Shown: positions 5,972 through 12,976 of the stretch, piece after piece
How the letters are laid out: every line of letters begins with the position of its first letter
How positions within the stretch are numbered: position 1 is the first letter of the stretch
Origin: an uncultured Ruminococcus sp.
Lineage (GTDB): Bacteria; Bacillota; Clostridia; Oscillospirales; Acutalibacteraceae
Direction: 5' to 3'
DNA length: 30,470 nucleotides
Assembly (NCBI GenBank): GCA_934476515.1
Contig: CAKSNZ010000027.1
Span: forward strand, 1-30,470
The notes under the pieces: generated by a model
Seen by the model: only the letters and a program-made list of their open reading frames with translations
Databases searched by the model: none
What the model was told of the DNA's origin: nothing
Program-made: the position numbers and the translations under genes

Positions 5972-7102
5972 ATGACCAACAAATCAAAATATTTTATAAC
6001 TATAATGTTCCTTGCCTTTATTGGGGTATTTGCTATACTATTTTGGGTTGTACCTAAAAGTGACTTTAGCCCAAAAGAAAAAAGATACTTACAGACTTTT
6101 CCGGAAGTTTCTGCAACAACACTAACTGACGGTTCTTTTGAAACTAAGTTTGAGGACTACATAAACGACCATATGGTTATGCGTGATGCATTTATGGGTA
6201 TCAACAGTTACTCTAACTTGCTTGTACTTAACAACGGCAGTGATGGTGTTTATAAGTGCAAAAACGGCTACTTAATCAACAAACCTGCTACTAATGAAAG
6301 GCTTGACCTTAACCTTTCTGTTGTATCTGATTTTCAGAAAAAGACAGGCATTGATACTTCTCTAATGATTGTACCATCAACAGGTTACATAATGGATAAT
6401 GTGTTACCACATATTCACGAAAAGTACAATGATGATGAATATTTCAGCACAATAAACAAGTATTGCAGTGAGAATAATCTTTCTAATATTGACCTTAGAA
6501 ACACTTTTAAGGCTAACAAGGATAATACTCAGATTTACTACAAAACTGACCACCATTGGACTACTAAGGGTGCTTATTTAGCTTATAATCAGCTATGCAG
6601 TAAATGGAATATTAAACCTGCAACTAGGGACAAGTTCACTATTCAAACTGCCAATGACTTTTTAGGCACAACATACAACACATCAGGTTTTTGGCTAAAT
6701 GAAAGTGATACTATCGAGATTTGGAACAACCTTAACAACAAGTCAACTTGTAGTATTACTGCAAACGGTATCACCACAAAGTACAACTCAATGTACTTTA
6801 CTGACCAACTAAAGGGTGCTGACAAATATGCAGTATTCCTAAACGGTAACAACCCAGTTACTACAATTAAGAATCCTGATTGTAAAAACAACAAAAAGCT
6901 ACTAATCATCAAAGATAGCTTTAGTCATTGTTTAGCACCATTCCTAAGTGAAAACTTTAGTGAAGTTACTTTGGTTGATATGAGATATTACAAGAAATCT
7001 GTCAGTGAAGAAATCTGTTCAAAAACTAAGTTTGACAAAGTTTTGGTTTGTATGGAACTTGACAACTTCCTAGCTGACAAGGACTTTGCATTCCTTGAAT
7101 GA
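5972..7102 (+). CDS. DHHW-motif SGNH-like protein (AlgX/AlgJ-related)
   Basis: The 376-residue protein has an N-terminal membrane anchor or uncleaved signal (about residues 8-27). It then shows an AlgX/AlgJ-like SGNH fold: the FEDYINDHMVMRD stretch near 60-72, the name-giving DHHW at 193-196 and KDSFSH at 314-319. In AlgX/AlgJ the Asp-His pair and a Ser in the later GDSFS-like motif form the O-acetyltransferase triad; D193, H195 and S316 are the matching candidates. DHHW proteins usually work with an MBOAT acyltransferase in modifying surface polysaccharide, but no such gene is adjacent. GGAGTGGAG before the ATG supports the start. The gene is monocistronic. The substrate is unknown. Confidence 0.8.
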   Translation: MTNKSKYFITIMFLAFIGVFAILFWVVPKSDFSPKEKRYLQTFPEVSATTLTDGSFETKFEDYINDHMVMRDAFMGINSYSNLLVLNNGSDGVYKCKNGYLINKPATNERLDLNLSVVSDFQKKTGIDTSLMIVPSTGYIMDNVLPHIHEKYNDDEYFSTINKYCSENNLSNIDLRNTFKANKDNTQIYYKTDHHWTTKGAYLAYNQLCSKWNIKPATRDKFTIQTANDFLGTTYNTSGFWLNESDTIEIWNNLNNKSTCSITANGITTKYNSMYFTDQLKGADKYAVFLNGNNPVTTIKNPDCKNNKKLLIIKDSFSHCLAPFLSENFSEVTLVDMRYYKKSVSEEICSKTKFDKVLVCMELDNFLADKDFAFLE

Positions 7103-7131
7103 TAGATTTTAATTTAATAAATCACATAATT

Positions 7132-7165
7132 AAACGGCTATAACCTATGTTATAGCCGTTTTAAT
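7132..7165 (+). terminator. Terminator of the DHHW-protein gene
   Basis: A perfect 13-bp stem (7132-7144 with 7149-7161), loop CTAT, ending GTTTTAAT. The following 7166-7275 holds nothing I can recognise. Confidence 0.85.
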
Positions 7166-7275
7166 ATAGAGAAACTTTTAATTGATAGGGAGGGAGTATA
7201 GCAAATTGTTTATGCAATAATCACACAAATAATTCTAGGTGATAATATAGTAAAGGTTAATTATAATCTAACAAA

Positions 7276-7315
7276 AGCAAAAAATAAGAACCATTCAAAC
7301 GAACGGTTCTTATTT
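7276..7315 (-). terminator. Terminator of the tRNA-Thr/tRNA-Tyr unit
   Basis: Leftward from the tRNA-Tyr 3' end, a 15-bp stem (7315-7301 with 7296-7282, one G-U) with a 4-nt loop runs into a U tract (complement of A7278-A7284). The stem overlaps the last base of the encoded CCA. Confidence 0.85.
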
Positions 7316-7399
7316 GGTGGGAGATGGTGGATTCGAACCACCGAAGGCGTTGCCAGCAGATTTACAGTCTGTCCCCTTTGGCCACTCGGGAAATCTCCC
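7315..7399 (-). tRNA. tRNA-Tyr (anticodon GTA), CCA encoded
   Basis: This 85-nt class II tRNA has acceptor GGGAGAT/ATCTCCC, anticodon loop CTGTAAA with GTA, a long variable arm (GCAACGCCTTCG region) and T loop TTCGAAT. The discriminator is A and CCA is encoded. It is the second gene of a two-tRNA minus-strand unit. Confidence 0.95.
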
Positions 7400-7408
7400 A
7401 TATTATAA

Positions 7409-7429
7409 AGCCTACTAAATAGTAGGCTT
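7409..7429. other. Hairpin between tRNA-Tyr and tRNA-Thr
   Basis: AAGCCTACT (7409-7417) and AGTAGGCTT (7421-7429) form a 9-bp stem in the spacer of the tRNA pair. In the minus-strand transcript no U run follows, so it is more likely a processing or spacer hairpin than a terminator. Confidence 0.55.
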
Positions 7430-7434
7430 GTTTT

Positions 7435-7510
7435 TGGAGCTGGTGGACGGACTTGAACCCCCGACCTGCTGATTACAAATCAGCTGCTCTACCAACTGAG
7501 CTACACCAGC
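7435..7510 (-). tRNA. tRNA-Thr (anticodon TGT), CCA encoded
   Basis: A 76-nt cloverleaf with acceptor GCTGGTG/CACCAGC (perfect), D arm GCTC/GAGC, anticodon stem GCTGA/TCAGC with loop TTTGTAA, and T loop TTCAAGT. Anticodon TGT reads ACA and, by wobble, other Thr codons. The discriminator is U. It is the first gene of the unit. Confidence 0.96.
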
Positions 7511-7560
7511 TTATGTAGTGTTGTGTGTTATCAAACTTTCCGTATCTCTAACGCTCCCTT

Positions 7561-7589
7561 ACTATACCATATGGAAAAATTTTTGTCAA
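7561..7589 (-). promoter_or_regulatory. Promoter of the tRNA-Thr/tRNA-Tyr unit
   Basis: On the minus strand a perfect TTGACA (7589-7584), a 17-nt spacer and TATAGT (7566-7561). The expected start is about 45 nt before tRNA-Thr. Confidence 0.85.
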
Positions 7590-7683
7590 CAATTTTTTTG
7601 AAATTTTTTAAATCTTTTTTAAATCTGTATTTAGAATAGTATTTTTTATTGGCTTTTTGTTACACTATAGTGAGGTGAAATAT

Positions 7684-8028
7684 GTGAATATAACCGAAAT
7701 ACAAGTTGCTAATTGTAGAAGAAAGCTACTTTTATTATTTTTCTTAAATTTATCTGATTATTTTTGTACTACCACTATAATTCAGTATAAAGGTTTTGAA
7801 GAAATTAACCCTATAATGATTTATTTACTGGAGAAACCCTTGTTCTGCTTTGTTGTGAAGTGTATTTTGCCTTTAATTTTAGTGGGGTACATTTTTTACG
7901 CAATAAAAAATGCATCGGATAATCTAATTTATGCAGTAAATATTGTAATGTTGATTGTGGTAGTATTTTATTCCCTGATTAACATTATGCACATAATTAA
8001 TTTTATAGTTTTGTTCAATATGTACTAA
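7684..8028 (+). CDS. DUF5658-like small membrane protein
   Basis: The 114-residue product has three or four hydrophobic segments (about 14-34, 51-73 and 79-110). Its layout matches DUF5658-type proteins: a first helix carrying NLSDYFCTT, then the loop EEINPIMIYLL. Function is unknown for the family. I chose GTG at 7684 because GAGGTG at 7672-7677 is spaced 6 bases from it; a TTG at 7657 in the same frame has no such site. I found no convincing promoter or terminator, and it lies alone between two tRNA loci on opposite strands. Confidence 0.7.
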   Translation: MNITEIQVANCRRKLLLLFFLNLSDYFCTTTIIQYKGFEEINPIMIYLLEKPLFCFVVKCILPLILVGYIFYAIKNASDNLIYAVNIVMLIVVVFYSLINIMHIINFIVLFNMY

Positions 8029-8094
8029 AAGTAATTTAGAAAATTTGCAAAACATAAGGATAATTCTTTTAAAGCACGAAACAGCCTTATACTA

Positions 8095-8103
8095 TGATAT
8101 AAT
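8095..8103 (+). promoter_or_regulatory. Extended -10 promoter of tRNA-Arg
   Basis: TGATATAAT is an extended -10 element (TG-N-TATAAT) with no good -35 box. Its position predicts a start about 7 bases before the tRNA. Confidence 0.6.
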
Positions 8104-8116
8104 AATTCCATAAAAT

Positions 8117-8193
8117 CCACCTGTAGCGTACTTGGATAACGCATCAGATTCCGATTCTGGGGATAGCAGGTTCGAGTCCTGTCAGGTGGACCA
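8117..8193 (+). tRNA. tRNA-Arg (anticodon CCG), CCA encoded
   Basis: A 77-nt cloverleaf with acceptor CCACCTG/CAGGTGG, D arm GCGT/ACGC, anticodon loop TTCCGAT, T loop TTCGAGT, discriminator A and encoded CCA. CCG reads the CGG arginine codon. No terminator follows; an AGGAGG SD for the next gene begins 9 bases after the CCA. Confidence 0.94.
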
Positions 8194-8216
8194 TTAAAAA
8201 TAAGGAGGTTGGTGCT

Positions 8217-8633
8217 ATGATAAAGAAAATTAGCACTCTTGCTATTTGCGATGTTGTTTTGGCTCTAATCATATATGCTAGAGTAAACCTTAAAAACGCA
8301 TTGCTTTCTGAAATAACTACAAAGACATCTCAAGAAACTGCTAATCAGGTCTTTACTAACAGTAATTTTGTGGTAGTCATAACACTGGCCCTTGTAGGTG
8401 CAGTAATAAGTGTTATGGTTTTATCAAGAACAGAGGGAATACTTCAACTTTTGATGGACGTTTTATTCATTGGCGTAGTTGGTGTAATACTTGCCTTGTG
8501 GTGGAAAGTCCTTGCAGTTACCGGTTGGGGATATTTCTGTAGTTATCAAGAACTAATGACCTATGTAGGCTCATTTATGGTTGGTGCTTGTATATTAAAA
8601 CTTATTACATATATTTTCCGTAAAAGGATTTGA
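8217..8633 (+). CDS. Uncharacterised four-helix membrane protein
   Basis: I recognise no family in these 138 residues. Hydrophobic segments lie at about 5-22, 50-70, 77-101 and 113-134; the loop after the first is polar (SEITTKTSQETANQ). The C-terminus is short and basic (FRKRI). AAGGAGGT eight bases before the ATG gives a strong start. The gene seems to share a transcript with the upstream tRNA-Arg and with the next gene, which starts 4 bases after its stop, so the two membrane proteins may act together. Confidence 0.75.
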   Translation: MIKKISTLAICDVVLALIIYARVNLKNALLSEITTKTSQETANQVFTNSNFVVVITLALVGAVISVMVLSRTEGILQLLMDVLFIGVVGVILALWWKVLAVTGWGYFCSYQELMTYVGSFMVGACILKLITYIFRKRI

Positions 8634-8637
8634 TTGT

Positions 8638-9441
8638 ATGGGGATTATAAGCAATATAAAAAATAAATATAAAGTAAATAAAAATATTTTGTGGGCAATT
8701 AATGGCATACTGACTGCTATTACAACGGTTTACAGTGGATACATAATTTATTCTTGTTTTCCAATTGTAAAGGGAAGCATTGCTCTAATTACAGTAGCAA
8801 CACTATGCATTATTTTTAATTTTCTTTCTTTTTGTCTGAATAGAAAGTATCTTAATACGCCCATTTCAATTTGTTCACTGATTATTATGGCATTATTAAC
8901 TGCTATATTAGTTATTAACCCTAATTATAATTGGTATATGTGGGTTGAAGTTGCGCTAAATGTTGTTACTGCTTTGCTGACTATTATATATCAGTTTGTT
9001 GGTGTAAAGATTGGTTGGAAAGAAAATAAGCTGGTGAAAATCGCTAAGGTTAAACTTGACTTTGATTTTAAGCCGGAGGACTTGATTGAAGAATATAAAG
9101 TAGCGCTAAATGCTATTGATAAGAAGTATCATTTTGGTGCTAAAGATAGGGAAAAGTTTGAAAAAGAAAAAGAAGAACTTTTGCAGGATACTCACCAAAT
9201 TTTGAAAGAATTTATCAGTAATGATGAGGTCACTTTGCTTGATAAACTGGAAACACTTTATAAAGCAAAGGCAATTTTGATTATTTCTGAGGACAACTAT
9301 CTTCTCTGGAAAAATCAGCTTATTAACAACTCAACAGAGATTGAAAGAGTTAAGAAAGAAACAGAAAACCTATACAAAGTAGGTAGTATCAGTGAAGAAG
9401 AATACAACCATTGTATGAAACTTCTTGAAGATGAATTTTAA
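8638..9441 (+). CDS. Membrane protein with SHOCT-like C-terminus
   Basis: The 267 residues start with four predicted transmembrane helices (about 17-37, 42-65, 74-95 and 99-122). A long charged, helical and probably coiled-coil cytoplasmic region follows. The last 24 residues (NLYKVGSISEEEYNHCMKLL and onward) match the SHOCT pattern of a short helix, a G-x-I-[ST]-x-EEY turn and a second helix; such tails often help oligomerisation. GAAAAGGATTT-like purines before the ATG and the 4-base gap point to translational coupling with the upstream gene. No enzyme motif is visible. A terminator follows. Confidence 0.75.
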   Translation: MGIISNIKNKYKVNKNILWAINGILTAITTVYSGYIIYSCFPIVKGSIALITVATLCIIFNFLSFCLNRKYLNTPISICSLIIMALLTAILVINPNYNWYMWVEVALNVVTALLTIIYQFVGVKIGWKENKLVKIAKVKLDFDFKPEDLIEEYKVALNAIDKKYHFGAKDREKFEKEKEELLQDTHQILKEFISNDEVTLLDKLETLYKAKAILIISEDNYLLWKNQLINNSTEIERVKKETENLYKVGSISEEEYNHCMKLLEDEF

Positions 9442-9464
9442 ATTAACACTTCAATTTGTTATAT

Positions 9465-9509
9465 ATACACAAACAATAATGTATAGTGTTTGTGTATTTC
9501 CATTTTTTT
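9465..9509 (+). terminator. Terminator of the tRNA-Arg/membrane-gene unit
   Basis: An 11-bp perfect stem (9465-9475 with 9487-9497) with an 11-nt loop is followed after a few bases by seven T's at 9503-9509. Confidence 0.75.
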
Positions 9510-9513
9510 ACTG

Positions 9514-9543
9514 TTGAAAGAAAACTGATGAAAATGGTATAAT
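9514..9543 (+). promoter_or_regulatory. Promoter of the HD-domain gene
   Basis: TTGAAA (9514-9519), an 18-nt spacer and TATAAT (9538-9543) preceded by TGG, an extended -10. The start would be near 9550, so the leader is only 15-25 nt. Confidence 0.75.
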
Positions 9544-9565
9544 AATAATATATGATAATTAGGAA

Positions 9566-10096
9566 GTGTTTACAATTAACGATAAATTGTTAAATTGTTT
9601 TGGCATAGTTACAGAGTCAGAAATTAAGTTATTTCTTGACTGCATAAATGATTTGCTTGAAAGTGAAGTAGTACAGAAAATGTGTAACTTTACTCAGCAT
9701 GGAGATACAACTACATTTGATCATTGTTTGATGGTTTCTTTCAAAAGTTTTAGATTTTGTAGAAAATTTAATCTTGACTATCGTGCTGCTGCAAGAGGAG
9801 GACTTCTTCATGATTTGTTCCTTTATGATTGGCACGATAAGGATTTAGAAATAAACCTACATGGCTTTTATCATCCAGGAATAGCACTTAGAAATGCTGA
9901 AAAAGCCTTTGTTTTGGATGATAAAGAAAAGGAAATTATTAAGAAACATATGTGGCCACTTACAGTTGTGCCACCAAAATGTAGGGAAGCTTATGTCATC
10001 TGTTACTTTGACAAGACCTGTACCCTAAAAGAAGTTTTCAAAGAATGGGGAGTGTCTTTCCGTAAGTTGATGGCAAGGGGTTTAGTTAAAAAGTAG
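9566..10096 (+). CDS. HD-domain metal-dependent phosphohydrolase
   Basis: The product (up to 176 residues) has an HD-superfamily fold. Candidate metal ligands, numbered from the GTG at 9566, are H53 in TFDHCLMVS, H82-D83 in GGLLHDLFLYDW, H103, H128 and D149 in CYFDKT. HD proteins hydrolyse phosphate esters, often of nucleotides; the substrate here is unknown. The start is uncertain. GTG at 9566 directly abuts AGGAA, leaving no normal SD spacing, while an in-frame ATT at 9575 lies 6 bases after AGGAAGTG; a TAG at 9560 blocks any earlier start. The CmpB-like gene follows after 10 bases and is probably cotranscribed. Confidence 0.83.
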   Translation: MFTINDKLLNCFGIVTESEIKLFLDCINDLLESEVVQKMCNFTQHGDTTTFDHCLMVSFKSFRFCRKFNLDYRAAARGGLLHDLFLYDWHDKDLEINLHGFYHPGIALRNAEKAFVLDDKEKEIIKKHMWPLTVVPPKCREAYVICYFDKTCTLKEVFKEWGVSFRKLMARGLVKK

Positions 10097-10106
10097 GTGG
10101 AGAAAA

Positions 10107-10853
10107 GTGAACTTAGTGCAATATTTTTTAGCATTTATGTTATACAGTATTATTGGCTGGGCTTATGAAACTGCACTATATACAGTTCAAGAAGGAAGAT
10201 ATATTTCTTCCGGATTTTTAAAAGGTCCTTACTGTCCGATTTATGGCGGTGGGGCAGTAGCAATGGTATTTTGCTTTTATGGTAGAACAGATAATTCTTG
10301 GGTGATTTTCTTTGGAGGTATGGCTATTGCTACAATTATTGAATATTTAGTAGCAGTTATACTGGAAAATTGTTTCCATAAAAAATGGTGGGATTATAGC
10401 AATATTAGGTTTAATTTTCAAGGCAGAATTTGCCTTTTAGGTGCATTGTGTTTTGGTACACTTTGTATGCTTTTATGTAAAGCAGTACATCCTGCTTTTA
10501 TGAAAATGATTTCTATTATTCCGGAAGATTATCAGTTTTGGTCAGCTATTGTTTTGGCTGTTATCTTTGTATGCGATTATATTTATACAATAGCTATGTT
10601 ACATAAAACAAAGAAAACTCAGTCAAAAAACAGAGAGGAATACGAAAATGAACTTCCTCAGCTAAATACTCAGGAATTGTTTTCTAATTTAGGTAACAAG
10701 ATTAATAGCAAAATTAAGATTAAAGATAGAATTCACTTTGGTGGTATCAGCTATATTATAGAAAAACTAAAATTAAAACCTTTCTATATAGAAAAGGTTG
10801 AACCACTATATGCTCCTATTAAGGAGAAGTTTAAAGAATTTAAAGAAAAATAA
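10107..10853 (+). CDS. CmpB-like putative ABC-transporter-type membrane protein
   Basis: This 248-residue integral membrane protein has five or six helices. The N-terminal signatures YSIIGWAYETALYTVQEGRY and GFLKGPYCPIYGGGA are typical of the PF06541 (ABC_trans_CmpB) group, which databases call putative ABC transporter permeases although the transport role is not well shown. The C-terminal 70 residues are charged and probably cytoplasmic. The start is GTG with GGTGGAG upstream. It follows the HD-phosphohydrolase gene closely and ends at a terminator, so the two form a small operon. No ATPase gene is near, which argues against a classical ABC permease. Confidence 0.78.
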   Translation: MNLVQYFLAFMLYSIIGWAYETALYTVQEGRYISSGFLKGPYCPIYGGGAVAMVFCFYGRTDNSWVIFFGGMAIATIIEYLVAVILENCFHKKWWDYSNIRFNFQGRICLLGALCFGTLCMLLCKAVHPAFMKMISIIPEDYQFWSAIVLAVIFVCDYIYTIAMLHKTKKTQSKNREEYENELPQLNTQELFSNLGNKINSKIKIKDRIHFGGISYIIEKLKLKPFYIEKVEPLYAPIKEKFKEFKEK

Positions 10854-10862
10854 TAATTAACT

Positions 10863-10897
10863 AAAATGCGAAGATTTTTAGTCTTTGCATTTTTTTC
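10863..10897 (+). terminator. Terminator inside the HD-to-LbH gene run
   Basis: A 10-bp stem (10865-10874 with 10882-10891, one G-U) is followed by a run of T to 10896. The next gene starts only 15 bases later with no clear promoter between, so partial readthrough is likely. Confidence 0.75.
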
Positions 10898-10911
10898 GGT
10901 AAGGAGATAAG

Positions 10912-11499
10912 ATGGGATTTTTCGACTATATTACAAAAATTGATTTTAGTATTTTGTACTATATTCAAGAACATTTAAGATGTTCTTTCCTTGATTTCTT
11001 AATGCCACTGTTTGGATTTATTCAAGAGGGTGGTATGGTGTGGATTGTGATTTCCATCATACTAATCTGTTTTAAGAAAACAAGATATTGCGGTTTTGCA
11101 ATTTTACTTGCAATGGGAATTGACACCTTGATTACAGAATTTGCAATTAAGAATATTGTGTGTAGAGTTCGCCCTTGTAATTATAATGATTTAAAAATAC
11201 CAATAGATATGCTTGTTTCAAGACCTGATTCCTATGGTTTCCCATCTAACCATTCAGCAAGTGCTTTTGCAGCAGCAACTGCTCTGCTTGTTACTTTAAA
11301 GAAAAAGAGATGGGCTATTTTGGGATATATCCTTGCAACAGCTATTGCCTTATCTAGATTATATGTTTTTGTACATTTCCCATCAGATGTACTTGTTGGT
11401 GCTATTGTAGGTTCTTTAATTGCATTGTTGGTATGTTTCTTAATGAAGAAAACAGGTTTTAAAGAATTTTTGATACATAAAAATATTATTGAGAGGTAA
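10912..11499 (+). CDS. PAP2-family lipid phosphatase
   Basis: This 195-residue membrane phosphatase carries all three PAP2 motifs: K80-x6-R87-P88, P111-S-N-H114 and S148-R149-x5-H155-x3-D159, with H114 and H155 as expected catalytic residues. The family removes phosphate from lipid phosphates at the outer membrane face; undecaprenyl pyrophosphate and phosphatidic-acid derivatives are common substrates, and which applies here cannot be told. About five or six helices flank the motifs. AAGGAG seven bases before the ATG supports the start. The left-handed beta-helix gene follows after 8 bases, so they are cotranscribed. Confidence 0.9.
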   Translation: MGFFDYITKIDFSILYYIQEHLRCSFLDFLMPLFGFIQEGGMVWIVISIILICFKKTRYCGFAILLAMGIDTLITEFAIKNIVCRVRPCNYNDLKIPIDMLVSRPDSYGFPSNHSASAFAAATALLVTLKKKRWAILGYILATAIALSRLYVFVHFPSDVLVGAIVGSLIALLVCFLMKKTGFKEFLIHKNIIER

Positions 11500-11507
11500 A
11501 AATTGTA

Positions 11508-12173
11508 ATGGAAAGATTAACAATTAAGAAGTTGTACAATTTAGACGAAACTATTGCAAAAGATTTGTTTGATGGTCTTACATATCCTTGGGAGGCTTTG
11601 CCTTTAATTGGTGACTTTATTATTAAACTGGGTAACACACTTGATCCGAATATTTATGAAAAGAAAGGCGACAACATTTGGATTGCTAAGTCAGCTAAAG
11701 TTTTTGACTCAGCATACCTAAATGGTCCACTTATTATTGATGAAGATGCCGAAGTTAGACAGTGTGCATTTATCAGAGGTAATGCTATTGTAGGTAAGGG
11801 TGCTACTGTTGGTAACTCTACAGAGCTAAAGAATGCTATTCTGTTTAATGGTGTTCAAGTTCCTCACTTTAACTATATTGGTGACAGTATCTTAGGTCAT
11901 ATGTCACATACAGGTGCAGGTTCAATTACATCAAACCTAAAAAGTGACAAAACTCTTGTAACTGTTTTATTAGACGGAAAAAAAGTTGAAACAGGTGTTA
12001 AGAAGTTTGGTGCTATGCTAGGAGACCATGTAGAGGTTGGCTGTAATTCAGTTCTGAACCCAGGTACTGTTATTGGTAAAAATACTAATGTATATCCACT
12101 TTCATTCGTTAGAGGCTATGTAGCAGAAAATTCAATCTATAAAAGATTAGGCGAAGTAGCTGAAAAGTATTAA
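11508..12173 (+). CDS. Left-handed beta-helix (hexapeptide-repeat) protein
   Basis: The 221 residues contain a run of degenerate hexapeptide repeats from about 55 to 205, seen as Ile/Val/Ala at six-residue steps (IWIAKSAKVFDSAYLNG, AIVGKGATVG, AMLGDHVEVGCN, TVIGKNTNVY). The fold is that of acyl- and acetyltransferases, close to the C-terminal half of GlmU-like sugar-1-phosphate enzymes. No nucleotidyltransferase domain is present, and the first 50 residues are a separate helical part. The donor and acceptor are unknown; an acetyl-CoA-dependent role on a nucleotide sugar is plausible. GAGAGGT precedes the ATG. It is the last gene of the run. Confidence 0.75.
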   Translation: MERLTIKKLYNLDETIAKDLFDGLTYPWEALPLIGDFIIKLGNTLDPNIYEKKGDNIWIAKSAKVFDSAYLNGPLIIDEDAEVRQCAFIRGNAIVGKGATVGNSTELKNAILFNGVQVPHFNYIGDSILGHMSHTGAGSITSNLKSDKTLVTVLLDGKKVETGVKKFGAMLGDHVEVGCNSVLNPGTVIGKNTNVYPLSFVRGYVAENSIYKRLGEVAEKY

Positions 12174-12194
12174 TTAATATAGGATAGGTAGAAC

Positions 12195-12224
12195 AAAGCC
12201 CCACATAACAATATGTGGGGCTTT
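12195..12224. terminator. Bidirectional terminator hairpin
   Basis: A perfect 13-bp G/C-rich stem (12195-12207 with 12212-12224, loop ACAA), extended at its base by ATAGGT (12184-12189) with ACCTAT (12225-12230). It separates two convergent genes. T runs are short on both sides. Confidence 0.75.
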
Positions 12225-12240
12225 ACCTATATAGTATAAT

Positions 12241-12756
12241 TTAAAATTCAATTCCTTTTCTTGCAGATATACCTCTGTCATAAGGATGAGCAACTTTTCT
12301 CATTTCAGTACAATAGTCAGCAAGTTTAAGTATCTTTTCACTTGGGTTGTGACCGGTTAAAACAATTTCGATATTCTTAGGAGCATTGGCTAAGAAGTCA
12401 AAAAGTTCACTTTCGGAAAGCATATTGTTTTCAATTGCGATAAATATTTCATCAAAGATAACCATATTGTATTTGCCCACTAATGCTTCCTTAGCACAAT
12501 ACTCAAATGTATTTCTGCAATGCTGACGACATTGCAACTTTTCTTCATCAGTCATATCTCTGACAAACTTAACATGGTCAGGACAAGGAGTAAGGGTAAT
12601 GTTAGGTATAAGCTCCATTGAGCGTCTTTCACCGGAATCATTGCCTTTTAAGAATTGAGAGAATAGCACCTTTCTGTCGCTACCGGCAGCTCTCATAGCA
12701 ATACCAACAGCACAGGTGGTTTTACCTTTGCCATATCCATAGTAAATGTGTAGCAT
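12241..12756 (-). CDS. cobO: Cob(I)yrinic acid a,c-diamide adenosyltransferase
   Basis: This enzyme transfers adenosyl from ATP to reduced corrinoid to make the coenzyme B12 form. The 171 residues follow the BtuR/CobO/CobP family plan: P-loop GYGKGKTT at 7-14, AVGIAMRAAG after it, the QFLKGNDSGER segment, the Walker B-like VIFDEIFIAI and the late VLTGHNPSE. ATG at 12756 is chosen because GAAAGGA lies 9 bases before it; the ATG at 12765 directly abuts that site. No other cobalamin gene is nearby, which fits salvage. I looked for a B12 riboswitch upstream and did not see one. Confidence 0.93.
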   Translation of the reverse strand: MLHIYYGYGKGKTTCAVGIAMRAAGSDRKVLFSQFLKGNDSGERRSMELIPNITLTPCPDHVKFVRDMTDEEKLQCRQHCRNTFEYCAKEALVGKYNMVIFDEIFIAIENNMLSESELFDFLANAPKNIEIVLTGHNPSEKILKLADYCTEMRKVAHPYDRGISARKGIEF

Positions 12757-12818
12757 ATAGCACATTCCTTTCTATATATAATAGTATAAGTTATTTTCTA
12801 ATATAATAATATATCCCA

Positions 12819-12846
12819 TTGAAAAAATAATCAAGTGTGTTATAAT
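12819..12846 (+). promoter_or_regulatory. Promoter of the 36-residue peptide gene
   Basis: TTGAAA (12819-12824), a 16-nt spacer and a perfect TATAAT (12841-12846), ending 8 bases before the SD sequence. Confidence 0.7.
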
Positions 12847-12865
12847 ACAAAGAAGGAGTGATTTT

Positions 12866-12976
12866 ATGAATTATCAGAAGAAAAGAAAAAGACAGATGAT
12901 AATAATTCGTATAGTTGCCATTGTGTGTGCAGTGCTTATTTTGGGTTCAGTTTTTGCTGCTGCTTACTTTAGTTAA
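12866..12976 (+). CDS. Short membrane peptide (36 residues)
   Basis: The predicted peptide begins MNYQKKRKRQ, a strongly basic head, followed by one hydrophobic segment at about residues 12-33 and the ending AAAYFS. This is the plan of a single-pass small membrane protein with the basic end inside. Evidence that it is real: AAGGAG seven bases before the ATG, a near-consensus promoter at the right distance, and an otherwise unexplained 470-bp gap between cobO and rpsJ. I know no family for it. No clear terminator follows, so some transcripts may run into the S10 leader. Confidence 0.65.
   Translation: MNYQKKRKRQMIIIRIVAIVCAVLILGSVFAAAYFS

Noticed and set aside
7409..7429. Hairpin followed by GTTTTT on the plus strand, considered as a plus-strand terminator
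   Set aside because: There is no plus-strand transcript to end here; both flanking tRNAs are on the minus strand.
3890..12224. The block between pnp and the S10 operon as a genomic island or defence system
   Set aside because: It has no integrase, transposase, attachment repeats or known defence genes, and its base composition and promoter style match the neighbours.
12757..12865. Cobalamin riboswitch upstream of cobO
   Set aside because: The region is short, AT-rich and holds the divergent promoter; no B12-box-like sequence is visible.
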